64,000 bases of DNA. It comes from Bacillota bacterium (lineage in GTDB: Bacteria > Bacillota > Clostridia > Peptostreptococcales > Anaerovoracaceae). The translations under genes were made by a program, and so were the position numbers. Shown piece by piece: positions 15,923 to 24,932 of this stretch. How positions within the stretch are numbered: the first letter of the stretch is position 1; each line of letters starts with the position of its first letter. The notes under the pieces are model-generated. The model saw only the letters and a list, made by a program, of their open reading frames with translations, did no database searches and was not told the DNA's origin. The stretch spans positions 28,400-92,399 of the forward strand of contig JAFPXY010000041.1 of NCBI GenBank assembly GCA_017394515.1, written 5' to 3'.

Positions 15923-16107
15923 ATACATTTGACCGAAAATTCCTCGATAATGTATCAAAGAAACTTATACATTTGGGCGGATTTTTTGCGTAAATGTATG
16001 AGTCGGGCAGCTGTTAGAGCGCCATTGATACATTTGCCCTTCGGATTCGCGGAAATGTATCAATTTTACTTATACATTTGGGCGGATTTTTTGCGTAAAT
16101 GTATGAG
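15923..16107. repeat. Palindromic repeat family B: two 78-bp modules in direct orientation
   Basis: Four units with arms ATACAT/ATGTAT (often ATACATTT/AAATGTAT) and a constant 21-nt spacer, at 15923-15955, 15967-15999, 16028-16060 and 16072-16104. Again paired: 44-bp offset inside each pair with an 11-nt linker, and 105 bp between pairs. Units 2 and 4 are identical over 40 nt (15963-16002 and 16068-16107). Arm-spacer-arm-linker-arm-spacer-arm totals 78 bp in families A and B alike, so the two families look like diverged forms of one element. Confidence 0.88.
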
Positions 16108-16135
16108 CGCCGTGAATCGCACCACCCAAACCACC

Positions 16136-16164
16136 AAAAAACCCCACACCAACGTGTGGGGTTT
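16136..16164 (-). terminator. Terminator of trxB
   Basis: ACCCCACAC (16141-16149) and GTGTGGGGT (16154-16162); read on the minus strand the hairpin is followed by TTTTT (A-run 16136-16140). Confidence 0.9.
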
Positions 16165-16183
16165 CGCATATCTACAAATACAA

Positions 16184-17104
16184 TCAGAACTTGTCTGCTA
16201 TATATCTTGATGCGGCCAGGGCAGCGGTGGCGCCATCGGCCACGGCTGTGGTGAGCTGGCGTACGCCTTTGGATCTGCAGTCGCCGGCAACAAAGATGCC
16301 GGAGGTGTGGGTCATGCACTGCTCGTCGGAGTCGAAGTAGCCGAACTGGTTAAGGTCGGCTAAGTCTTTAAAGGGCTCGTTCTCCGGAATCAGACCGATG
16401 GCCACGAAGAGGCCGTCGCAGGGCACGAATTCAAGCTCGCCGGAATCAACGAATTCGATCTCAACGCCGCGGAACTCGGTTCCTTCAGCTACGAGGCGGG
16501 TGATCTTGACGCCGGTCTTGCCGCTGACGTTTTCGTGAGCGAAGAGCACGTCCTGCAGGCGCTGCTCGCCGGTGTAGAAGTTAAGATCCTGGAGCATGGT
16601 GACGGATTCGCACTTTTCGGAAAGCAGGATGGCTTCCTGAAGGGCGGAGTTGCCGCCGCCTGCTACGCAGACCTTTTTACCTTTGTAGAAGTCGCCGTCG
16701 CAGACTGCGCAGAAGGAGATGCCTTCTCCTACGAAGTCGTATTCGCCTTCAAGACCCAGCATTCTGTGCTTAACGCCTGTGGCGAAGATGACAGTTCTTG
16801 CGAGGCGCTCCGTTCCGTCGTCGGTTACGACCTTGTGAAGGTCGCCCTCTGCTTCAACCTTAGTTACTTCTCCGAAATCTATATCTGCACCTTGATTTAA
16901 GATCTGGTCCAGGAGCTTGTCCGCGAACTCATTACCGCTCATGGACAGGGTGCCGGGATAGTTCTCTACCTTAGGTGAGTGGGTGATCTGACCGCCGAAG
17001 CCGTTCTTTTCGATGACCAGGGCAGTCTTACCATTTCTTAAAGCATAAAGGGCTGCAGTCATGCCGGCAGGGCCTCCACCGACAATTATCATATCATAAA
17101 TCAT
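16184..17104 (-). CDS. trxB: Thioredoxin reductase
   Basis: 306 residues. FAD-binding IVGGGPAGMTAALYA, redox-active CAVCDG (about residue 130), NADPH loop GGGNSALQEA and C-terminal FVAGDCRSKGVRQLTTAVADGA are all present. Transfers electrons from NADPH through FAD to thioredoxin- or glutaredoxin-like disulfides. It lies directly downstream of nrdD, whose C-terminus is a glutaredoxin-like domain, so the reductase may recycle that domain; this is inference. Start at 17104 preferred: GAGGT lies 5 nt upstream, whereas the frame's earlier ATG at 17116 overlaps that site. Confidence 0.93.
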   Translation of the reverse strand: MIYDMIIVGGGPAGMTAALYALRNGKTALVIEKNGFGGQITHSPKVENYPGTLSMSGNEFADKLLDQILNQGADIDFGEVTKVEAEGDLHKVVTDDGTERLARTVIFATGVKHRMLGLEGEYDFVGEGISFCAVCDGDFYKGKKVCVAGGGNSALQEAILLSEKCESVTMLQDLNFYTGEQRLQDVLFAHENVSGKTGVKITRLVAEGTEFRGVEIEFVDSGELEFVPCDGLFVAIGLIPENEPFKDLADLNQFGYFDSDEQCMTHTSGIFVAGDCRSKGVRQLTTAVADGATAALAASRYIADKF

Positions 17105-17133
17105 AATGGACCTCATTTCACTATAGGATAAGT

Positions 17134-17164
17134 TGAGCAGAAACCGATATACAGTTTCTGCTCA
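17134..17164. other. Strong hairpin between nrdD and trxB
   Basis: TGAGCAGAAAC / GTTTCTGCTCA, 11-bp perfect arms around 9 nt. No T-run follows on either strand, so it is more likely an RNA processing or stability element, or a binding site, than a terminator. Confidence 0.6.
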
Positions 17165-17190
17165 TTTCAGCTTGGAATTATAAAAGTATA

Positions 17191-19593
17191 TCAATTCTTC
17201 ATCATCCAACCGCGGATGTCAGATACACCGCGATATTTCTCGAAGGATTCGCCGTTCTTTACGACCAGAGTAGGTGCCTGGCGTACGCCGTATTCTCCGA
17301 CGAGCTCAGCATTCTCATTGGCATTAAATGCCTGATAGGAGATGCCTGCCTTCTTCAGGAGAGCTTCAACCGTTCTGCAGTTAGGACACTCAGGTGTCTT
17401 GAAGAGCAAAATATTGCTGGTCACTACGTCTGCGGGAACTGCTTCCTGAACCGGTGCGGCAGGGGCTTCCTCAAAAGGCTTGTCGTCGAGAGGAGCTGCG
17501 TTAGGTCCAACGTGGCTCAGCACTGAGCGGCCGATGTTGTAGACCTTACGATCTTTGTACTCCTGAGCCTTGCCGTCGTTCCAGTTCTGTATCGGTCTGT
17601 AGTATCCGGTGATTCTGCTGTATACTTCGGTCTTCTGCCCGCAGATAGGGCAAAGGAATTTCTCACCGGTGATGTAACCGTGATCCTTACATACGGAGTA
17701 GGTAGGGCTCATGGTGTAGTAAGGAAGCTTATAGTTCTCAGCGATCTTTCTTACCAGGTTGGCTGCGGCCTTCCAGTCAGGAAGCTTCTCGCCCAGGAAG
17801 GCGTGGAATACGGTTCCTGATGTGTAAAGGGTCTGCAGATCGTCCTGGATGTCCAGTGCGGAGAATACGTCCTCGGTATAACCGACCGGAAGATGAGATG
17901 AATTGGTGTAGTAAGGTGTACCATTCATGTTGGCGGTTATGATGTCGGGGAACTTTTCCTTGTCGTGCTTTGCAAAACGATAGGTGGTGGACTCTGCCGG
18001 TGTAGCTTCCAGGTTGTAGAGATCACCGTATTCTTCCTGATAATCGGAAAGACGTCCGCGCATGTGGTTCAGCACGTCTCTAGCGAAGCGCTGTACCTTG
18101 GGATCGGTGAGGTCTGCTCTGAGCCACTTGGCGTTGAGACCAACTTCGTTCATGCCGATAAGACCGATGGTTGAGAAGTGGTTATCGAAGGTTCCCAGAT
18201 ATCTCTTGGTGTAGGGATAAAGTCCCTGGTTGAGAAGTGTGGTGATAACCGTACGCTTGGTCTTAAGGGAACGAGCAGCAATGTCCATGAGGTTGTCCAG
18301 TCTGGCGTAGAAATCAGCTTCGTCCTTGGCAAGGTAGGCTATACGAGGAAGGTTGATGGTAACTACGCCGATGGAACCGGTGGATTCACCGGAACCGAAG
18401 AAGCCGCCGGATTTCTTACGAAGTTCGCGAAGGTCCAGACGAAGTCTGCAGCACATGGAACGAACATCGCTGGGCTCCATATCGGAATTGATATAGTTTG
18501 AGAAATACGGTGTGCCGTATTTAGCTGTCATTTCGAAGAGAAGTTTGTTGTTCTCAGTCTCGCTCCAGTCGAAATCTCTGGTGATGGAGTATGTGGGGAT
18601 AGGATACTGGAATCCACGTCCGTTAGCATCTCCTTCGATCATGACTTCGATGAAGGCCTTGTTGACCATGTCCATTTCCTTCTTGCAGTCGCCGTAGGTG
18701 AAGTCCATTTCTTTACCGCCTACGATGGCAGGAAGGTTCTTAAGGTCGTTGGGAACTTCCCAGTCAAGGGTGATGTTGGAGAAGGGTGCCTGAGTACCCC
18801 ATCTGGAAGGTGTGTTTACACCATAGATGAAGGACTGTACGCACTGCTTGACCTCTTTCTGAGAAAGATTGTCAACCTTGACGAAGGGAGCAAGATATGT
18901 ATCAAATGAGGAGAATGCCTGAGCTCCTGCCCATTCATTCTGCATGATGCCCAGGAAGTTTACCATCTGGTTGCAGAGAGTGGAAAGGTGGTTAGCCGGA
19001 GAAGATGTGATCTTACCGGGAACTCCGCCAAGTCCCTCCTGGATGAGCTGCTTAAGGCTCCATCCTGCGCAGTAACCTGTGAGCATTGAAAGGTCATGAA
19101 GGTGGATGGCTGCGGATCTGTGTGCCTCTGCGATCTCTTCATCATAGACCTCACTGAGCCAGTAGTTGGCTGTGATAGCGCCTGAGTTGGAAAGGATAAG
19201 TCCGCCTACTGAATAGGTAACGGTGGAGTTCTCCTTAACACGCCAGTCGTTGATTTTGAGATAGTCGTCTACGAGATCCTTGTAGTTTAAGAGAGTGCTG
19301 TTGATGTTACGCACTTTCTCACGCTGTTTACGGTAAAGGATGTATGCCTTGGAAACGTCGGCATAACCTGCTTCGGAAAGCACTTTCTCAACGCTGTCCT
19401 GAATATCTTCTACCGTGATCCTGTCGTCGTGGATCTTGTATTCGTAATCGGATGTTACCCTTAAAGCGATCATGTCGATCACTGAAGGATGGTACTGTTT
19501 GTTCAAGGCATCAAATGCCTTTGCGATAGCAGCGCTTATCTTATTGATGTTAAAATCCACTACGGATCCATCGCGCTTTATTACCTGGTACAT
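17191..19593 (-). CDS. nrdD: Anaerobic ribonucleoside-triphosphate reductase with fused C-terminal glutaredoxin domain
   Basis: 800 residues. N-terminal ATP-cone (VIKRDGSVVDFNINKISAAI, residues 1-90), ten-stranded glycyl-radical barrel, zinc Cys in the CKDH and CPICGQ region, and the radical loop RITGYYRP with Gly663. After the usual NrdD end, a linker rich in Ala/Pro leads to a glutaredoxin/thioredoxin-like domain (about residues 720-800) with LLFKTPECPNCRTVEALL, GVRQAPTLVV. Class III reductases make dNTPs without oxygen, many using formate as reductant; a subgroup uses NrdH-like redoxins, and here such a donor is built in. Activated by NrdG upstream; promoter at 19664-19691. Confidence 0.95.
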   Translation of the reverse strand: MYQVIKRDGSVVDFNINKISAAIAKAFDALNKQYHPSVIDMIALRVTSDYEYKIHDDRITVEDIQDSVEKVLSEAGYADVSKAYILYRKQREKVRNINSTLLNYKDLVDDYLKINDWRVKENSTVTYSVGGLILSNSGAITANYWLSEVYDEEIAEAHRSAAIHLHDLSMLTGYCAGWSLKQLIQEGLGGVPGKITSSPANHLSTLCNQMVNFLGIMQNEWAGAQAFSSFDTYLAPFVKVDNLSQKEVKQCVQSFIYGVNTPSRWGTQAPFSNITLDWEVPNDLKNLPAIVGGKEMDFTYGDCKKEMDMVNKAFIEVMIEGDANGRGFQYPIPTYSITRDFDWSETENNKLLFEMTAKYGTPYFSNYINSDMEPSDVRSMCCRLRLDLRELRKKSGGFFGSGESTGSIGVVTINLPRIAYLAKDEADFYARLDNLMDIAARSLKTKRTVITTLLNQGLYPYTKRYLGTFDNHFSTIGLIGMNEVGLNAKWLRADLTDPKVQRFARDVLNHMRGRLSDYQEEYGDLYNLEATPAESTTYRFAKHDKEKFPDIITANMNGTPYYTNSSHLPVGYTEDVFSALDIQDDLQTLYTSGTVFHAFLGEKLPDWKAAANLVRKIAENYKLPYYTMSPTYSVCKDHGYITGEKFLCPICGQKTEVYSRITGYYRPIQNWNDGKAQEYKDRKVYNIGRSVLSHVGPNAAPLDDKPFEEAPAAPVQEAVPADVVTSNILLFKTPECPNCRTVEALLKKAGISYQAFNANENAELVGEYGVRQAPTLVVKNGESFEKYRGVSDIRGWMMKN

Positions 19594-19636
19594 ATCGAAA
19601 AACCTCTTCTATATATATAATTTGGACATCAAAAAA

Positions 19637-19691
19637 GACATCCCTGAAATAGCCTACACTGTTATTGTACAGAAATTTTCAGGAATGTCAA
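19637..19691 (-). promoter_or_regulatory. nrdD promoter inside an imperfect inverted repeat
   Basis: Minus strand TTGACA (19691-19686), 16 nt, TACAAT (19669-19664). The arms GACATCCCTGAAA (19637-19649) and TTTCAGGAATGTC (19677-19689) pair with one mismatch and bracket the start of transcription; read leftward, the downstream arm is followed by TTTTTT, so the same element could end nrdG transcripts. No NrdR-box consensus was recognised. Confidence 0.55.
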
Positions 19692-19744
19692 TATCTTGTG
19701 TAAAAAAATATTAAAAATCAGCAAAAAATTCTATATCTAGTGGT

Positions 19745-20437
19745 TTAATCGATGCCTCTAAGTGAAATTTCTAACACATAAGGGGCCGCTTTGGCCATGA
19801 AGGCAGTCATTTCCTCCTTGTTCGGTGCGTGGAGATTTCCGAAGGGCACCGAGTCTCTGTCGGTGAAGGCCTGGAGGAAGTATTTTTTGGCACCTTTTAT
19901 CATCTTTCCCATCTCTTCAAAGTCATCCGCTTCGTGGAATTCTTTGAGGACTGTGGTGCGGAATTCGTAATCCACGTCACCTTCGATAAGGAGTGAGATG
20001 GATTTTTTGACAGGCTCCAGATCCAGCTGCTCCAGACCGGAGGTCATGGCATATTTAGCCGGGGAATTTTTGATGTCCATGGCTACATAGTCTATGAGGC
20101 CTTCTTTAAGGAGCATCTCAAGAGTCTCCGGATGGTAGCCATTGGTGTCCAGCTTGATGGCGTAACCCAGATCACGGATCTTTCGGATCAGTTCGGGAAG
20201 GCCGGGGTTGATCATGGGCTCGCCGCCGGTGAAGGCTACGCCGTCCAGGAGGCCTTTTCTTCCGGAAAGGAAGCGAAGCAGTTCCTCGTCGTCCATAATG
20301 GGCTTAGCTGTGCCGTCCACCAGCTCAAAATTATGGCAGAAGGGGCAGCGAAAATCGCAGCCGCCGATGAAGACCGTGCAAGCTACGCGTCCCGGGAAGT
20401 CCAGGAGGGTCATTTTTTGGAGTCCGTGTATTTTCAT
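19745..20437 (-). CDS. nrdG: Anaerobic ribonucleotide reductase activating enzyme
   Basis: 230 residues. Radical-SAM cluster motif CDFRCPFCHN, with GLQKMTLLDFPGRVACTVFIGG before it and FTGGEPM after it, in the layout of NrdG/PflA activases. It uses a 4Fe-4S cluster and S-adenosylmethionine to install the glycyl radical on NrdD, encoded next on the same strand. RBS AGAAAGGAATTCCCC. The upstream DUF4037 gene ends 21 bp away, so nrdG may belong to that transcript as well. Confidence 0.92.
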   Translation of the reverse strand: MKIHGLQKMTLLDFPGRVACTVFIGGCDFRCPFCHNFELVDGTAKPIMDDEELLRFLSGRKGLLDGVAFTGGEPMINPGLPELIRKIRDLGYAIKLDTNGYHPETLEMLLKEGLIDYVAMDIKNSPAKYAMTSGLEQLDLEPVKKSISLLIEGDVDYEFRTTVLKEFHEADDFEEMGKMIKGAKKYFLQAFTDRDSVPFGNLHAPNKEEMTAFMAKAAPYVLEISLRGID

Positions 20438-20458
20438 GGGGAATTCCTTTCTAATATA

Positions 20459-21400
20459 TTATACAGCCGCCAGAATGTGGAGATTGCGGATCTCGGGATC
20501 ACTGATCAGGTCGTTTACGGAGTAGGCGTGCTTTTCCAGGTCTCCGCAGATGGCCTGGGTCAGTTTCTGGTCCATGAGCTCATCGATTACGTCGGAGCAG
20601 ATGCTTTCAATAACGTTGTACTTTTCTTCAGCCTGATCTCCTACGTTGTCGGTGATCAGAAGATATTCCAGAAGTTCAGCCAGAATCGAAAGCTTCGGAA
20701 GCTGACGAAGTGCCCTGAAACTCCACTTGTAGTAGGGCTGGTAGCGGCGGTTCAGAAGAAAGAGAACGGAGATGGTGCTCTTTACGAATTCATTTACCGC
20801 AAGCTGGGCCGCTGCGGTCTCACCGTGGGAGAGGCAGCGCATGTAGTTATACTGCCCGGACTGAGCCATGAGAAGAAGCTGGCCGGCTAATTTTTTGAGA
20901 AATATATCTTCGGGATAGAAGGCGAGGCGCTCTCTGATCTGGCTTATTTCGCCGTAATCGTCAGTGAAGATCTCGCCGTTGGTGCATTCTAAGAGAGACT
21001 GCTCCGGTAGGCTGAGCCACTGGCTGATGGTGAGGATGCCGTCCGGGGAGCCGATCTTTTCGGTGAAGAATTCATCGATCCGCTGTACTCCGTGGCGAGC
21101 GCCTCCTACGGGAGACATGAGGGAGCGGCGGAAGCCCATGAATTCTTTGGGAAGCTTGGCGTAAGCCCTTTCAAGGAGGAAAGCTGTCCTTCTGTCCACC
21201 TTATCCTCGCTGGGAATAAAGATGCAGAAACCCGGTTCGAAGTCGTGGTCCTGGGAAGTCTCATCATCGAAGCCCAGGCATTCCGAACCGCTTCCGAAAA
21301 GCCCGCAGGCTATAAGCGGCAAGAGGTCCGGGAACTGCTCCTTCAGCATGGGAAGACCGTACTTTTCATAATATTTTTTGGAGATCTCAAGCCCTTGCAT
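20459..21400 (-). CDS. DUF4037 domain-containing protein (nucleotidyltransferase-like)
   Basis: 313 residues from the ATG at 21400. The N-terminal part has LIACGLFGSGSECLGFDDE followed by SQDHDFEPGF, a GS...D-x-D pattern like the nucleotidyltransferase active site, typical of DUF4037 proteins; the C-terminal two thirds are helical. Function unknown; related domains add nucleotides to small molecules or proteins. The frame stays open 200 bp upstream but that stretch is antisense-like coding within the TPR gene; the ATG at 21400 overlaps the TPR gene's end by 14 bp. The TPR-DUF4037 pairing recurs in Firmicutes. Confidence 0.8.
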   Translation of the reverse strand: MQGLEISKKYYEKYGLPMLKEQFPDLLPLIACGLFGSGSECLGFDDETSQDHDFEPGFCIFIPSEDKVDRRTAFLLERAYAKLPKEFMGFRRSLMSPVGGARHGVQRIDEFFTEKIGSPDGILTISQWLSLPEQSLLECTNGEIFTDDYGEISQIRERLAFYPEDIFLKKLAGQLLLMAQSGQYNYMRCLSHGETAAAQLAVNEFVKSTISVLFLLNRRYQPYYKWSFRALRQLPKLSILAELLEYLLITDNVGDQAEEKYNVIESICSDVIDELMDQKLTQAICGDLEKHAYSVNDLISDPEIRNLHILAAV

Positions 21401-22226
21401 AGATTGCCTCCGATCTTGCGGCAAGCTCTTCGGCCGCCTTGAAGTATCCGTAATAGGAGAAGGTGGGTGCGCATTTCTCAAGGACGAAGGCGAAGTATCC
21501 ATCCTGAGGGCAGGAGGGATTTTCCAAAAGATCCAAAGCCATATCCAGGAGGTCGAAGATGGTGGATTCCGCCTCCTCCAGACCCAGCTGCTCCTCAAAA
21601 ACATTTGCCATGTTCAGGTAGGTTATGGCTCGTTCAGGTTCGCTGCCCTGGACCTTTTCCATTTCGCAAAGAGCTTTATTATACATGGCGATGGCTTCGT
21701 CGTACCGTCCCACGGCGGCCAGAGAGATGGCCATGTTGTTATACAGTCCTCCCAGAAGGTCAGGAGCGGTGTGCTCGCTTAACTCGTAGACCTTCCTGGC
21801 TCTCTGAAAATATATGAGCGCCTGCTGAGGGTCTCCGAAGTTCTGACAGGCTGTGGCGGCGTTGGTATAGGTGGTGCCTGAAGTGATGCTTCCCTCGTAA
21901 TCCAGCACCTTGAGAAGCTCCAGGGCCAGATCTATGCTTTCGTAAGCCTTCTCCTTCTGGTTCGTCTTGCGATAGAAGCCTATTTTCTCGTTCATGATCA
22001 GGAGCTTTCCCCTAAGGTCAGATCCGAGCTCAGCTTCCGCCTGCCAGTAGTTCAGGTGACGCTCAGCCCCCGCGTAGTCGCGCTTGGCCATGTACTCATC
22101 CAGTTTGTCCATTATTCGCTTTTGTGGAACGGGCTTGATCTCAGCAGTCACTCCGAAGCCTTCCATCGAAAGAGGGCAGCAGGGTTCAGCGTAATCTTCA
22201 GCCTTGATGGGTTTGTTCTTATCCAT
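21387..22226 (-). CDS. Tetratricopeptide-repeat protein
   Basis: 279 residues of helical repeats. Clear TPR-like units: TTYTNAATACQNFGDPQQAL-type, LYNNMAISLAAVGRYDEAIAMYNKAL, ITYLNMANVFEEQLGLEEAE. An N-terminal stretch contains the Cys pair in EPCCPLSMEGF. No signal peptide. TPR arrays mediate protein-protein contacts; overlap with the DUF4037 gene suggests the two proteins act together. RBS GGAAGGAGATCTCCCC. Confidence 0.85.
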   Translation of the reverse strand: MDKNKPIKAEDYAEPCCPLSMEGFGVTAEIKPVPQKRIMDKLDEYMAKRDYAGAERHLNYWQAEAELGSDLRGKLLIMNEKIGFYRKTNQKEKAYESIDLALELLKVLDYEGSITSGTTYTNAATACQNFGDPQQALIYFQRARKVYELSEHTAPDLLGGLYNNMAISLAAVGRYDEAIAMYNKALCEMEKVQGSEPERAITYLNMANVFEEQLGLEEAESTIFDLLDMALDLLENPSCPQDGYFAFVLEKCAPTFSYYGYFKAAEELAARSEAIYARA

Positions 22227-22331
22227 GGGGAGATCTCCTTCCTTAATATATAGATATTATGTCACAAAAATGCCTTTATGAACAGCAAAAAAATAAAAGT
22301 CGCACAATTCATTTCTTATACCAATACTTTA

Positions 22332-22360
22332 TTGCACACTTTATTTTTTAGTGTTAAAAT
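22332..22360 (+). promoter_or_regulatory. Promoter of the 22.4-kb membrane protein / glnS operon
   Basis: TTGCAC (22332-22337), 17 nt, TAAAAT (22355-22360), about 40 nt before the ATG. Confidence 0.6.
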
Positions 22361-22406
22361 ATTACATAGGCAACTAGGCGATTACACGACGACGAAAGGC
22401 ATAGAA

Positions 22407-23249
22407 ATGAAAAAACCAATTCCTAAAATAGACATGTTCAAGAACTACGTTGGGCAGTTGGTATTCAGGATCTGCGTGTTCCTGTTTCTGGTCTGGGCGT
22501 ATTTCTTCAAACATGAGTATTTTGACCTGATAATCACCAAGAGTGAAGAACTCAAATGGGAGGCCATGGGTTTCACCGTTGAGGAGATGAAGAACATCCT
22601 CTACAGCCAGGCCAGCATCTGGTGGGTCTGGGCCATCTGGGCCATATTCATGCTTCACATGATCAGCCAGATGATCCCCGAGTCCAAGTACATCACCATG
22701 GGCTCTCGTAAGAACTTCGCCAAACACTATCAGCCCGTAGAGAACTTCGACAAGCTGGAGATGTACCAGTACGTACAGAGAAACAACCTGGGCGCAGTCT
22801 GGACTCTTCTGGCGTGGCTGGGTCTTAATGGCATAATCGGAGCACTCTACGTGTTCGAGATCATAGGCATCCCGGAACTGATACTGGTCACCGGAGCATA
22901 CTTCGTCTGCGACCTGATATGCGTTGTGATCTGGTGTCCCTTCCAAAGATATTTCATCAAGAACCGCTGCTGTGTAAACTGCAGGATCTTCAACTGGGGA
23001 TACTTCATGATATTTACGCCCATGTTGTTTATAAGGAACTTCTTCACCTGGAGCTTATTCTTTACATCTGTGGTGCTGCTCATCAGGTGGGAGGTGACTC
23101 TCATAAGATATCCGGAGAGATTCTGGGAAGGCTCCAACAAGGTGCTCCAGTGTGAGAACTGTCAGGACAAGATATGCAAACAAAAGGGTATGAAACTCTT
23201 TGATGAACAAGGACATATAATTAAACTCAAAAAAGCAAAGGAGAATTGA
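22407..23249 (+). CDS. Hypothetical multi-pass membrane protein with Cys-rich cytosolic loops
   Basis: 280 residues. About six hydrophobic segments ([100 protein letters not shown]). Cys clusters: [15 protein letters not shown] and [12 protein letters not shown], which could bind metal or an Fe-S cluster. I do not recognise the family with certainty. Start at 22407 follows GACGAAAGGCATAGAA; promoter just upstream. The glnS gene begins 4 bp after its stop, so it is the first gene of an operon with glnS. Confidence 0.7.
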   Translation: MKKPIPKIDMFKNYVGQLVFRICVFLFLVWAYFFKHEYFDLIITKSEELKWEAMGFTVEEMKNILYSQASIWWVWAIWAIFMLHMISQMIPESKYITMGSRKNFAKHYQPVENFDKLEMYQYVQRNNLGAVWTLLAWLGLNGIIGALYVFEIIGIPELILVTGAYFVCDLICVVIWCPFQRYFIKNRCCVNCRIFNWGYFMIFTPMLFIRNFFTWSLFFTSVVLLIRWEVTLIRYPERFWEGSNKVLQCENCQDKICKQKGMKLFDEQGHIIKLKKAKEN

Positions 23250-23253
23250 AGAA

Positions 23254-24915
23254 GTGGCTGAATCTTTGAATTTTATCCATCAGATAATCGAAAACGATCT
23301 GGAAACCAAAAAATACGGCGATAGCCCCATCATCACCAGGTTCCCGCCTGAACCCAATGGCTATCTTCACATCGGACACGCTAAGTCCATCTGCCTGAAT
23401 TTCGGAACCGCCATCAAGTACGGCGGACTCTGCAATTTAAGATATGATGATACCAATCCGGTAAAGGAAGACGTGGAGTACATCGATTCCATCGAAGAAG
23501 ACGTAAGATGGCTGGGATTTACCTGGAATGAGAGACTTTGGGCTTCGGATTATTTTGATACCATGTACGAAGCAGCTGTAGAACTCATCAAGAGGGGCAA
23601 GGCCTATGTATGCGAGCTCACCCCTGAAGAGATGAAGGAATACAGAGGAACCCTCAAGGAACCCGGCAAAGAATCCCCCTACAGGAACAGATCCGTGGAA
23701 GAGAACTTAAAGCTCTTCGAGGAGATGAAGGAAGGCAAATACGCCGATGGCGAAAAGGTGCTTCGTGCCAAGATCGACATGGCATCTCCCAACATCAACA
23801 TGAGAGACCCCATCATCTATCGTATAGCACATGCAACTCACCACAATACCGGTGACAAGTGGTGCATCTATCCCATGTACGACTTCGCTCATCCCATCGA
23901 GGACGCCATCGAAGGGATCACTCATTCCATCTGCACCCTGGAGTTCGAGGATCACAGACCTCTCTATGACTGGGTAGTCAGAGAAGTAGGTTTCTGGCCT
24001 AATCCTCCTCAGCAGATCGAGTTTGCAAGACTTAACATAACCAACACTGTCATGTCCAAAAGATTCCTGAAGAAGCTGGTGGACGATGGCATCGTTGACG
24101 GTTGGGACGATCCCAGAATGCCGACCATCGCAGGTATCAGAAGAAGGGGATATACTCCTGAGGCTGTCAGAAACTTCTGCGAGGAGATCGGTGTAGCTAA
24201 GGCCAACTCCACCGTAGATATCGCTCAGCTTGAGCACTGCGTGAGAGATGATCTTAAGGAGAGAGTACCTTCCAGAAACGTTATCTTCGATCCTGTGAAG
24301 GTCATCATTACCAACTATCCCGAAGGTCAGTCCGAGGAATGCGAGATCGAGAACAATCCCGCAGTACCCGAGATGGGAACCAGAAAGATTACCTTCTCCA
24401 GAGAGATCTGGGTAGACAGAGCTGACTTTGAGGAAGTACCTCCTAAGAAGTATTTCAGACTTTTCCCTCCTCAGGAAGACGGAAGGGACGGAAATGAAGT
24501 AAGGCTCAAGGGCGCATATTTCATTCGCTGCACCGGATATGCCAAGAATGAGGATGGCAGCATCAAGGAGATCTACGCGACCTATGATCCTGAGACCAAG
24601 TCCGGCATGGGCTTTGAAGGCCGTAAGGTAAAGGGCACCATCCACTTTGTGGACGCCAACAACTGCGTACCCATCAAGATTAGACAGTTCGGATATCTCA
24701 TGATCGAGGATCCTGAGAACCCGGGAAGAATGGTAGGAAATCCCAACTCCTTAACTGAAAGCATCTGCATGGCAGAGCCTTCTCTCAAGGATTGCGAGCC
24801 CGGAGATCGCTTCCAGTTCTTCAGACACGGCTACTTCAACGCAGAGCCTAAATATTATACTAAAGACAACCTTGTATTCAACGAGATCGTAGGACTCAAG
24901 TCATCTTGGAAATAA
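23254..24915 (+). CDS. glnS: Glutaminyl-tRNA synthetase
   Basis: 553 residues. Class Ic synthetase: [17 protein letters not shown] (HIGH motif), [31 protein letters not shown] (KMSKS variant MSKR), and the C-terminal anticodon-binding barrels typical of GlnRS rather than GltX. Charges tRNA-Gln directly, so this organism need not depend on transamidation for Gln-tRNA. GTG start at 23254 with AAAGGAG 8 nt upstream; no better ATG is near. Confidence 0.95.
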   Translation: MAESLNFIHQIIENDLETKKYGDSPIITRFPPEPNGYLHIGHAKSICLNFGTAIKYGGLCNLRYDDTNPVKEDVEYIDSIEEDVRWLGFTWNERLWASDYFDTMYEAAVELIKRGKAYVCELTPEEMKEYRGTLKEPGKESPYRNRSVEENLKLFEEMKEGKYADGEKVLRAKIDMASPNINMRDPIIYRIAHATHHNTGDKWCIYPMYDFAHPIEDAIEGITHSICTLEFEDHRPLYDWVVREVGFWPNPPQQIEFARLNITNTVMSKRFLKKLVDDGIVDGWDDPRMPTIAGIRRRGYTPEAVRNFCEEIGVAKANSTVDIAQLEHCVRDDLKERVPSRNVIFDPVKVIITNYPEGQSEECEIENNPAVPEMGTRKITFSREIWVDRADFEEVPPKKYFRLFPPQEDGRDGNEVRLKGAYFIRCTGYAKNEDGSIKEIYATYDPETKSGMGFEGRKVKGTIHFVDANNCVPIKIRQFGYLMIEDPENPGRMVGNPNSLTESICMAEPSLKDCEPGDRFQFFRHGYFNAEPKYYTKDNLVFNEIVGLKSSWK

Positions 24916-24932
24916 AAAGAAAGGAGAGACCC

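Noticed and set aside
15700..16107. CRISPR array
   Set aside because: Repeats are inverted palindromes with fixed internal spacers, not direct repeats with unique spacers; two spacers are identical and there are no cas genes.
15884..16210. A 108-codon frame containing the peptide LYIWADFLRKCMS twice
   Set aside because: It is a by-product of the 105-bp (35-codon) B-module duplication, has no RBS, and runs through the trxB terminator into trxB in antisense. Not a gene.
23707..24645. 312-codon minus-strand frame inside glnS
   Set aside because: Antisense shadow of the synthetase coding sequence; no RBS and no recognisable protein.
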